64,000 nt of DNA from Aphrophora alni (lineage: Eukaryota > Arthropoda > Insecta > Hemiptera > Aphrophoridae), in the NCBI GenBank assembly GCA_963513935.1, contig OY740767.1:151720431-151784430 (forward strand), in the 5' to 3' direction. A model generated the notes under the pieces. The model did no database searches and was not told the origin of the DNA. It saw only the letters and a program-made list of their open reading frames with translations. Position 1 is the stretch's first letter. Each line of letters begins with the position of its first letter. Shown piece after piece: positions 34,745-43,521 of this stretch. Position numbers and translations under genes: made by a program.

Positions 34745-35372
34745 ATATGCTGGGTGTCACATTTAAAATGTTACAATAGCTAACTTTTGAATTATAAATA
34801 CGAGAGAGTACTTTAAATGGGAAACCTTCCTTTCTTTTTTCAATGAAGTTTTAAAATCCATTTTGTAAAATGTTAAAAATTATCGCCATTTTCGATATGG
34901 CGGCCAACTTTGAAATATAGGACGGCCCCAGTATTTTATGGGGTTTTCAGGCATTTAAAATTCAGAAAATTTAATGTTTGATAGGCCTACAATTGATTCC
35001 CACCTAAAGTGTTACAATAGCTACCTTTGAACGATTTGGGGTACAAATAACTTTTAATGGGGGACTCCTCTTATATTTGTAAGCTCTAAAATGACATGGA
35101 ATTCAATTTTAAAAAAAGTGCTAAATTTCATTGAAAATAGGGAATATAAAATAACCTTCCATTATAAAAAATAGGGTTTACCAATAAATCAAATACCTAT
35201 TTTTAATGAAATATATCACTTTTTGAAAATTGATTTCCATGTAATTTTAGAGCTTACTTATAAGGGGAGTTCCCCATTAAAACTTATTTCTGCCCCTAAC
35301 CGTTCAAAAGTTAGCTATTGTAACATTTTAGTTGGGAAACAGTTATTTGTAGGTGGGACACCCAGTATTGTT
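34745..35372. mobile_element. Foldback element with duplicated left arm
   Basis: The word TGTTACAATAGCTA occurs on plus at about 34769 and 35010 and as its reverse complement at about 35312. The block at 34993-35142 (ACAATAGCTACCTTTGAACG, TTTTAATGGGGGACTCCTCT, GTAAGCTCTAAAATGACATG) pairs with 35190-35345 (CATGTAATTTTAGAGCTTAC, AGGGGAGTTCCCCATTAAAA, CGTTCAAAAGTTAGCTATTG). Outer ends read GCTGGGTGTCAC and GGGACACCCAGT. AATATCGCCATT/ATGGCGGCC words lie inside the left part. Non-coding. Confidence 0.7.
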
Positions 35373-35499
35373 TAATACTCCCCCTCCCCCCTAAAACATT
35401 GGTTGAATGGAAAAAGGTTTGACGTTTTGGAGATATCAGTAGGTTTAAGATGTAGGAGCCGACTTGACATTTAACGTTTTAGTAGGGTCTCTTAAGTTG

Positions 35500-35935
35500 A
35501 AAATTCTATTTTTGTTTAATATTATGTGTGGGGTATCAAATAAAACTGGAAGTTATTCTGATAACGAATTTGTATGTTTATTTCACGAAAAAATAATATG
35601 TTGGTGGTAGACCAAATCGAGCTTCAGATATCTTGTCTCCTTCCTTTCAACTTGAACACGGCATAACCTACAAGTTTGAAAAAAAAAAGATGAAATTGAA
35701 ATAATCTGCAGTGCGAAATCATATATTATAGTTTTTGTATGACAAATGCAACTTAATTTAACCACAAAATGAGAAATGCGTAGCGTATAAATCTCAAAAG
35801 CAGTTTTTTTTTGTGAGATGTGAGATTAACAATTTAGTAACTATTAAAAGATGGATTGCATTTTCATTGATTTCTCTTTATTAGGGTCCGTGGGTAAAAC
35901 AAAGGACCCTTATAATTTCACGCAGATGCTTTTAT
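35500..35935 (+). repeat. R3 repeat copy
   Basis: GGTATCAAATAAAACTGGAA and TTTGTATGTTTATTTCACGA match 32.19-32.25 kb. AACTTAATTTAACCACAAAA and ATGCGTAGCGTATAAAT match 14.69 kb. It ends with TAGGGTCCGTGGGTAAAACA and AAGGACCCTTATAATTTCAC. That start-type hairpin block here follows the rest of the unit, so the order is rotated relative to the 31.9 kb copy. Confidence 0.6.
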
Positions 35936-36609
35936 TTTAGTAGTACTGTATGTTTGAAAGTAGAATCGATTTACAAATATAATATATATAGGAAATGGTT
36001 TTTGCAAATCCTAAAGGAATTCTGTATTTGGCCTGGGGAAAAGTTCCAGTAATGAATCTTTTTTTAAATATAGCGCATTTATCTTTCCAGGACTGTTGGT
36101 GTTTTCCTTTGGGATTATGCCCATTAGTTGCAACTTTTTCCCATCTGTCATTTAGCCAAGACGTTCCCCCAAACGCATTAAACTCTCGCAGAAACCCGGA
36201 ATGAGGAAATACAGTTGAAAGTGAAATGCAAATGTTTTCCTATTATTTTTCATTTCCATTTTTTCCCCCGGTTTGTTTTTTACATTGCGTAGATTTGAAT
36301 TTCCTGAAGCGTGATGTCAGTCTTTTTTTTATCTTTAAGCCTATTTTGAAAATACAATATAGATGTTGCAGCCATATTAAATTAAAACTGTAGTACTTCT
36401 TGTGTATAACCATACCGGTGGAATTTTCACAAAATTTTGTTTAAGCGCTGGGTTTGTGATTGTCTACAGGTTTTATTAAAGAATAAAAATGGAAGTTGAT
36501 TTGTAGGTGATTAAACAGATTTTTATATGTAGCCTTCTCAAAATTTTTGATTATGGTTTTAAATAAAGAGGGGAGGAGGGTTTATAATTTTTTTAAATTT
36601 CTGTATACA
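35936..36609. other. Non-coding stretch
   Basis: A 69-codon open frame (35995-36204, plus) has no recognisable motif. ATACAGGATGTCCCGAAAA at about 36605 borders the next element. Confidence 0.4.
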
Positions 36610-37045
36610 GGATGTCCCGAAAAAGCTGAACTGGCTACTTATTTTCGGATTATATACAAAATTAACAAACAATCTCAATTAACATATAACTGAATTCCGC
36701 TCCATTGGCCGTCTATCCGCCATTTTGTTCTTTTAGAAATAGATAAGATATTGGGTTCAGATTTGGTATAAGCATTTTGTATGTTACTTTTTATAAGTGT
36801 AACAAAGACTATTTTTATAATTATCAAAATGGTGGCTGTTTGCAATGTTTTTAAAGAACGGTTTTAGAGGTGTATTGAACTTTAAAAGTTTTAAACAGAC
36901 ACCATTTTGAAAATTATAAAAATAATATTTGTATTTGGTACCTTGTTCAACGTAACATACAAAATGCTTAAACCAAATCTGAACTCAATATCTTACCTAT
37001 TTCTAGTAAAACAACAAAATGGCGGATAGACGGATTCTGAAGCCT
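36610..37045. mobile_element. Foldback element with arms of about 160 bp
   Basis: The left arm (about 36700-36860) and right arm (about 36880-37040) are reverse complements. GTCTATCCGCCATTTTGTTC pairs with AACAAAATGGCGGATAGACG. AAATAGATAAGATATTGGGT pairs with CTCAATATCTTACCTATTTC. AAGCATTTTGTATGTTAC pairs with GTAACATACAAAATGCTT. TATTTTTATAATTATCAAAATGG pairs, in two pieces, with the segment near 36900-36925. The spacer is only about 20-30 bp, so this would extrude or fold as a long hairpin. Non-coding. Confidence 0.85.
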
Positions 37046-37919
37046 AATATGTATATAATACTAAAATTAATGATCAGTTTACATTATGTGTGTTGTTGGT
37101 ATTATTACGGTTCAACGAGACGGAACGAATTATATAAAATTGGGTTCGTGGGTGTATTTTAACCCTACTTTCAAGCGTTCTTCTTTTTATCTTTGTTTTG
37201 TTTTTATTTTCATCTTCCATGAATAATCTAAAATTTTGGATCACTTGTTGCAAAATTTCAATTTTTAAGAATTTGTTTAAAATTATCGTCAAAAACCGAA
37301 AATGATCCTTGGATGTTAAAAAAAGCCGAATATAACAAATTGCTTCCAAGCGATTTTGCAAAATTTGGAACTTAAAAAAAAAAAATCGTGTCACATATTA
37401 CTTACTAGCGAACAGTAATTTTATTTTCTATAATAGTTGGTACATAACTCTTTACAATTTGGTCGAAATCGTTTGCTCCAGTTTTGTGATATAGTATATA
37501 CATTTTTACGACGGTGCCCATTGTTTATTTTTATGGTTCCTTTTACAGGCTGCATTGTTAGCTGGGGGAAACAGAGCCTTTACATAAACAGAGTTTTCTT
37601 ATAAATTTGGGTTATCGAAAATATGTAGGGGGGGGGGGGGAATTCGTAATATGGTCTGAATTGTGCGTCACTACTTCGACCTCTTTTAATCAAAATCGTT
37701 GCTTTAGTTAGGACGATAGACAGGCGGACATCATTTCAAAGCAATTTACCACAAACCGCAAGTAAAAGTCAATTACAGTTCGTGACTAAATTTAAATTGA
37801 AAACTCCCGAAATCAACTCCGAGCGCTCTGTTAGTTTTGGTCTTATTAGTCTCTCTTCATCTTTGAGTATTTAGTGTGTGTGAAGTTTTTTGGTCGAGTG
37901 TAGTAAGGATTTTCGTTTA
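37046..37919. other. AT-rich non-coding stretch
   Basis: A 106-codon minus-strand frame (37074-37394) is Lys/Phe-rich and without motif; treated as chance. G13 at 37628-37640. Confidence 0.4.
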
Positions 37920-38135
37920 CATTTCGCCCCCGGTTAGTGGTTAGTGTAATAGGTACAGGGTTCAATCACCGTCGAGGCTCCAACATTTACGGAGTTGACC
38001 CATCTTTGCGAGGGAAATTACAATTATTAGCGAAGCCTTGAACAACGGCGACGGGAGGTTCAATGTGCTAACCACACATTACCCTACTGAAAAGTCGTCC
38101 AACAGGCCTCGGTTCTCAAGGGCTTTTTTCAGTTT
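37920..38135 (+). repeat. Candidate tRNA-derived (SINE-like) repeat
   Basis: CGGTTAGTGGTTAGTGTAAT resembles an internal RNA polymerase III A box. It is followed about 20 bp later by AGGGTTCAATCACCGTCG, which resembles a B box (GGTTCRANNCC). No tRNA cloverleaf can be closed. The downstream words TTTACGGAGTTGACCCA and GAACAACGGCGACGGGAG recur near 7.13 kb and 39.77 kb respectively, which points to a dispersed family. The end is not defined. Confidence 0.35.
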
Positions 38136-38644
38136 TTATTGTATACAATTCTGTTGCATTTTCGTAATGTAATCACAATAAAATTTATATGGAAATATTC
38201 CGACAAATGCGTGATATAGTTTGTGCAATCATCTTTGTTTATCGGCCTTCAATTATATATTCAGTTTGTTTATCGAGCGATTATTCTAAATTAGGAAGTT
38301 CAATTATCCTTGGTTATTTCTTAACAGGCGCGTTCTACATATTAACCAAGAAACCTTATGTAATACAATTTACAGTATTCGGCTTTCTCTGTGACGTAGG
38401 GACAGTGCACTGACCTGTTTATTGCAAACAGTGATTTCCGTGTGTAACGCACGTGTCTATTTAGGTAGTTCTGTTGTGTGGTATAAACGAAATTTTGCAC
38501 TTTCAATGTGGCGTGCATTTAACAGCTGATACGAAATTTGTCAATAATAAGAATTGGTGTGCAATCGTCTCATTTGCGTAGAAAGAAATATTAATTGCAA
38601 GTATTTAGAAACTTAAATTGCAGGAACGCCTCTTCTTTTGTAAA
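38136..38644. other. AT-rich non-coding stretch
   Basis: The 74-codon open frame at 38189-38413 (plus) lacks recognisable features. Nothing else was seen. Confidence 0.4.
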
Positions 38645-38740
38645 TCCTTTCAAGGGTTTATATTGAAGGAGCGTAGCAATCCTTAAGTTACACATTTCTT
38701 CTGTAGATCCTGGGTTAGATCCCTCTCTTTCATACTACAG
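38645..38740 (-). repeat. R1 repeat, tail fragment
   Basis: CTTCTGTAGATCCTGGGTTA then GATCCCTCTCTTTCATAC is the reverse complement of the R1 tail; GCAATCC upstream is a remnant of the terminal block. Confidence 0.5.
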
Positions 38741-39689
38741 AAAGCTGTCGCCTTTCTCAATAATAGCTTCATTTTGTCAGCTCAGTCGGTACAGTACATA
38801 GCCACAGTAATAGGATAGATTGAGTAATATCTCCTGAAGTGTGATTTGTATTTCGATTATTAATCTTTACAAAAATGTTATAAAAATCGGTACTGACGAT
38901 TTTGAGTTGTTGTGGCATTTATTATACGTAGCTCCATTTACGATTTGTTTGGTTTTTGTTTAACTATAAATTACAAAACGTCGTTTGTTTCGGGAATGGC
39001 GAACAAAATGTTCTGTTGGCGGCTTTAAAGTATATTTTAGCAGAATTTGGATAGATTCATTACAGCCGATTTTAATGAAATCGAAATTTTTTGTCGTGCA
39101 ATATAAATTTGATTGATTGAACACACGAAATCTTACAGACATGAACGATTTCAGGACCTAGGTATCATATCTTGGTGTTTGGGGCAAATATAAATATCAG
39201 TACTTTGAAAGGATATATGTGTAAATATTTTAGGAAAAAACATGGAAGATTTTCTAATACTACTCAGAGAAACCCAACTGGGGATAAAGGTTGGCAACCA
39301 GGATAGCTTGACATATGTGATTGATTAACCCAGGGTAAAGATGGACTCCATATATCCCAAACCCATGTGTTGGCAAGCCAAAGGCTACACGTTCAAACAT
39401 TTCTTTAATGTTCTAAATTTGTTTCCTGTCAACATTTCCTTCTCAGAAGAATATCCTTTGGGCGAAGGAGATCTCGACCATTTGCAGACTCTCATCTTTG
39501 TTAGGTTATGTGAAAAACATAACTTCGATATTATTAAACGTTAATCCGGTGTTTGTTTGCAGTATTATTTTAATTTAATTTGGAGGTTTTTTTTTTCGGA
39601 TATAAACGTTTTAGGGTTCTCAAAAGTTCAAAAAAGCCGTTTTGGAATTATGTCTGCTTGTCTTATGTGCAGTGGGAGGGGGGGTGTCA
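38741..39689. other. Non-coding stretch
   Basis: Open frames of 60 and 67 codons (38960-39142 minus, 39341-39544 plus) show no recognisable product. A G-rich run lies at about 39672-39684. Confidence 0.4.
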
Positions 39690-39830
39690 TACTTTACTGT
39701 CGCAGCATCTTGAGGTAAATTGGTAAGCTACAGTGTTAGTAGCGGCATCTGGTTGAGAATGTTAGAACAACGGCGACGGGAGTCCTACACTTTACACGAC
39801 TATTGCACCATGGATAGTGTTCTACAGTTT
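39690..39830 (+). repeat. Possible second copy of the SINE-like repeat
   Basis: It shares GAACAACGGCGACGGGAG with 38040 and a similar downstream spacing, but the A/B-box region is not recognisable. Confidence 0.3.
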
Positions 39831-40463
39831 TAACGTGTAGACTGATATTAATTAAATTTCGGTCATATCTCAGAAGGTGCATTTTTCTTTTCCTCCGTGT
39901 TTTTGATCAATCAAATTTTGAGGTTAGCTGCCAAAAGAGAAAAACTCAAAATTTCGATTTCCCCAAGATTCACAGCTCACGAGTTAAAATCAAAATTTGA
40001 ATAATTTAGTTTCTCATAAACATAAATAGAAGCTACTCGAAATTTCATTGTAAGATACATTCGTTCTAGGCTCTGTAAAGTATATTAGTTTTATGTTTAT
40101 AGAAGTTTAAACTGGGGGTAATAATGCAGTTTGTGACATCTTGCTTATGTCCGAGACAATGATTGGGTACTTGGGTAGTTGTATAGGATGACTTTGATTT
40201 ACACTTCAATGCAGAAGTTCCATTTGCACAATACAATGGCACTGCACAGATGTGTTTTATCTATTGAATTTTATATTGTGTTACATCATTCTAGCAATGT
40301 TATTACCTGTGATTCGTGATAAATTTATTTGTAGTAAAAAAAATGAAAATTTACCTCCATATTTTAGTTAAATTTTTAATTTAAGAGTTTTTCAAGTGGC
40401 AATATTACGGCTGTATTTTTTGTTTGTTTATTCTTTGAAATGTGGGCTGTTTTTACTAAATTT

Positions 40464-40829
40464 GGCGCTAGTTTATATGCCAGGTGTCTAAAAAATGTCC
40501 TGGGACGGTTGCATAACAACTTTGTAATTTGTTTACTTCCTTATTTTTATAACCATTCTATACCAATCAATGCAGATAACAGCACAATTAACACACAGTA
40601 CAAAAGCGTCTAATGTTGCTTGTAAACCATGGAATCAGTAACTTCATGTCTTTAGTTTTTTGGTTAATTCTCGGACTAATTTCAATTGAGAACATCATTT
40701 TATGTCAAATGAAAGCGATTCGATTTTTAAAAAGTGGGGTTGAAATTCCGAAAAATATCCGCGGATTGTACTAAATTCGGCGCCTAGTTTATATACTTGG
40801 TGTCAAAAAGTTCCGAGACGGTTGGCTAT
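40464..40829 (+). repeat. Two direct copies of a 50-55 bp motif about 315 bp apart
   Basis: The first copy (40464-40517) reads GGCGCTAGTTTATATGCCAG then GTGTCTAAAAAATGTCCTGG and GACGGTTG. The second (40780-40829) reads CGGCGCCTAGTTTATATACT then TGGTGTCAAAAAGTTCCGAG and ACGGTTG. It is followed at once by a G14 tract (40832-40845). The flanked interval may be a short element or a tandem duplication. Confidence 0.55.
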
Positions 40830-40845
40830 TTGGGGGGGGGGGGGG

Positions 40846-42594
40846 TGAGTCAAAATTTTAAAATGTAAATCGAGTACAATTTCAACACAAATTGTACAAA
40901 TTTTTTTTCGGTAATTTTTTTTTTTTGTGAGTTTCAATTTTAACTTTGAAAATATCAATTTTGAGTTTAAATTAAAATTTTAGAGTAATGCAACTTCCTG
41001 ATCTAACTTAAATAAAATAACGGTAAAATTTTTGCTATTATAATATTGTCTCATTACTTTCCATAGTAATTTGCAGTAAATTGTATTTTTAATATTTGAC
41101 AGGCCACCATTTTGGATTGTGGTAAGGTAGCGCGACCTCTGGTTTGTGCAGTTATTTTCTATTAAACAAAACCTTTAAAACTCAATAGGGTTTTACATTT
41201 GAAAGTTTTTAGTTGCCCTCCTAAAACCCTATTTTGGGGTGGGATTTAATTTTCCAAAACATTTCTATAATTCGAGCTTTCTATCTGTTACTTAACCTTT
41301 CTCAACCTTGGCACTTATTGACATTTGGTATACAGTATATGCTCGAAACACACTTAAGTATACAAGTCCAGGTTTGTACAAATATTTCAATCTGATAGTT
41401 ATTTCATGATGGTTAGTTAGTTTACAAACTAAACTTCTTATGCACTGTCATCATGGGATTAAATCTAGAGGAATTATTAGCAAGGTTTTGTGAGGAATCT
41501 GGTGTCTTGAAGATGTGTTGTGGGTTCTCCTAGGTTTATGGAGAATCTACATCACACTATGCTGCCAAATTTGATCCAGGTATGTTTGGATGGGGTTTTA
41601 TGAAAGATCTGGGTCCTCTTATCGGTTGTTTTCTTTCTCCCCCCTTTCTTTCTCTCGCGTGATTTGGGGTTTCATGAAATAGCTAGATAGAGCGTTTTTG
41701 GGTCAAGCCTGGCTCAGGGTTTTTCGAATGTATTTTTATAGTGTGTCAAATCTAATGCAGGTTTTTAGAGTGATGAAAAAATAATTCGACATGCATTTTC
41801 TTTTATTGTGGTTTTGTAGGCATTGCTAACTGTGTGGTCAAATGTGACTCAGTGTTTTTGAGTACTTTTAAACAAAATACGAATTTACTCAAGTGTAAAA
41901 TACGTTTTGTTAATTTTTAAAAACCTCCACGAAGTATGTGTTTGCACTCTAATGATCTCAATTTTTGTTCAAATTTACAGTTATTTATAGTAATATTACT
42001 ATATTCAAGTTGATTGAGCAACTAAATCGTTCAGTTTCAAAATGGCGTGGTCTTAAGATGGTATGTTGTCCATAGTTTAAATTCAATAAGAAATACGTTT
42101 AGAGCTAAGTTCTTCCTGTGTTACTGCGTAGAACAGTTGATGTAACTGCGTGTCCATCAAGGTCCTGCGTGAGTTCCAATACACTTTATCAACGTGGTGG
42201 ATCTTAATTTATTGGCAGGGGATAAATAGTTAGCGTTTGGGGGATTTTTATCAATAGATTCAGATCAGTTGTGTTAGTCTACGTGCGTGCACTAGTTTTA
42301 CAGCTTTATAAATTTGTATTCAGTATTTCCGTGCTGATTAGTTGGTAATACTGGATACATTATGAAGGAGTAATGTAATAACGTGTATTCGATGTCTGAT
42401 TGTTTTGATCCTTTAGGGGGGTTATTTCATTATCACCCCCCGTCTTTGTTATTTTTGTCTCACATTATCCTAAGAAAGTTTTCGATTTGGGGGTTGGTGG
42501 TTTACCTCCGGGAAATTCTTTTGAAGGTTAGTGAATTTTGTTGGGAACAAAAATTGGAAAACGAACTTAAAATAGAGATCACAGACTTCGTTCT
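40846..42594. other. Non-coding stretch
   Basis: CCACCATTTTGG at about 41104 and AAAATGGCGTGG at about 42040. An 87-codon frame at 42383-42646 runs into the R1 copy. No gene was seen. Confidence 0.4.
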
Positions 42595-42820
42595 TCCTTG
42601 TTGTTTAAAGACGAAAAACTTCTCTCTGTCATCATCGCCTTATTAAAATAAAGGAAGAAAATAACTTAAAATCCTCTGGTCCTCGAATACTTCAATATCG
42701 TCACAGTTGAAAGAGAACAAGAGTTGGTCCGCAGAGATTTGATAAGAATGAGAGGCACTAACCCAAGATTAAGTGAAAAAGTCTAGATTGGGTTTCTGGG
42801 TTTCCAAGCCCGACCCAATT
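42595..42820 (+). repeat. R1 repeat, nearly full length
   Basis: CCTTGTTGTTTAAAGACGAA, CTGTCATCATCGCCTTATTA, CCTCGAATACTTCAATA, GAAAGAGAACAAGAGTTGGT, AGATTTGATAAGAATGAGAG, CACTAACCCAAGATTAAGTG and TTTCCAAGCCCGACCC. Well preserved throughout. Confidence 0.8.
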
Positions 42821-43096
42821 TAGCGTGCCCCTCATGAGAGGGATCACTACTAGACCAGCGAGTCTTGGAGCCCCCCAAGGGCCCTAAGAATAATTTCAGT
42901 TTTTTACCCCTTGTCTCGCGTTATCTTATGATCATAGTCAGGACTTTACAGTTTGGTTTGCGATTGATATTCCACTTCGCTTAATCGCCTTAGGGGCAGT
43001 GAGTGAAATTAAGTGGGTTCAAAATTATGAACCTAATTATTTTTTCGAGTGATAATATTTTAGAGCGCTGAAATAGAGTTTGACGTATTTCAATTC
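42821..43096. other. Non-coding spacer
   Basis: Nothing recognised between the R1 copy and the small foldback element. Confidence 0.4.
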
Positions 43097-43304
43097 GAAT
43101 TTGCCCCTAACCACAATCACTAGAAACTTAATAAAACACAATTATTCTGGTTAATTGTTCTTTATTAATTATTTCCACTTAATGCCCTGATGTATATTTC
43201 GATAACATGGTTATCATCATCGGAGGGCTTGCTTATAAAGGTGTTTAGAATAATTGTGTTTTATTAAGTTTCTAGTGATTGTGAGTAGGGGCAAATTCGA
43301 ATTA
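43097..43304. mobile_element. 208 bp foldback element with near-perfect 55 bp arms
   Basis: The left arm TTCGAATTTGCCCCTAACCA ... AAACACAATTATTCT (43097-43151) is matched by the right arm AGAATAATTGTGTTTTATTA ... TAGGGGCAAATTCGAA (43250-43304). I see only one or two mismatches, at AACCACAATC versus GATTGTGAGT. The arms are the cleanest of any element here, suggesting recent activity. The unique centre (43152-43249) contains a self-complementary segment described separately. No coding capacity, so mobility would depend on enzymes encoded elsewhere. Confidence 0.88.
43184..43228 (-). ncRNA. Hammerhead-ribozyme-like segment inside the 208 bp foldback
   Basis: Read on the minus strand: GCCCT, CCGATGA, T, GATAACCATGTTATC, GAAA, TATACATC, AGGGC. 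GCCCT/AGGGC would be helix I. CCGATGA differs from the hammerhead box CUGANGA by one base. GATAAC-CAT-GTTATC is a perfect helix II hairpin. GAAA is the second conserved box, and A-U, U-A with a UC before the closing stem could form a minimal helix III with the cleavage site. Departures from consensus are C for U in the first box and an extra T before helix II. Cleavage is therefore uncertain. A plain palindromic core is the alternative. Confidence 0.35.
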
Positions 43305-43436
43305 TTATTGTGAATTTTACCACAGTGCTCAACAAGATTGTATCACATCATTACAGTTAATCTCCCAAAATTCCATTAAACTTTAAATTCTGTAATTTTG
43401 GAAACTGATTTTGACGTATTTGATATTAAAGATTCG

Positions 43437-43521
43437 AATTTAACAGAGGTATGTTTTGTAGGCGCCGAGTGCATATTAAATTTAACAAAGGTATGTTTTG
43501 TAGACTCCGAGTGCTTATATT
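43437..43521 (+). repeat. Two-copy tandem duplication of about 43 bp
   Basis: AATTTAACAGAGGTATGTTT then TGTAGGCGCCGAGTGCATAT is repeated as AATTTAACAAAGGTATGTTT then TGTAGACTCCGAGTGCTTAT, with few changes. Confidence 0.85.

Noticed and set aside
37074..37394. 106-codon minus-strand open frame
   Set aside because: Low-complexity Lys/Phe/Asn-rich text in AT-rich DNA, no motif, no flanking gene signals.
43184..43228. Calling a functional hammerhead ribozyme outright
   Set aside because: One base of the CUGANGA box and the junction to helix II deviate from consensus; kept only as a hammerhead-like segment.
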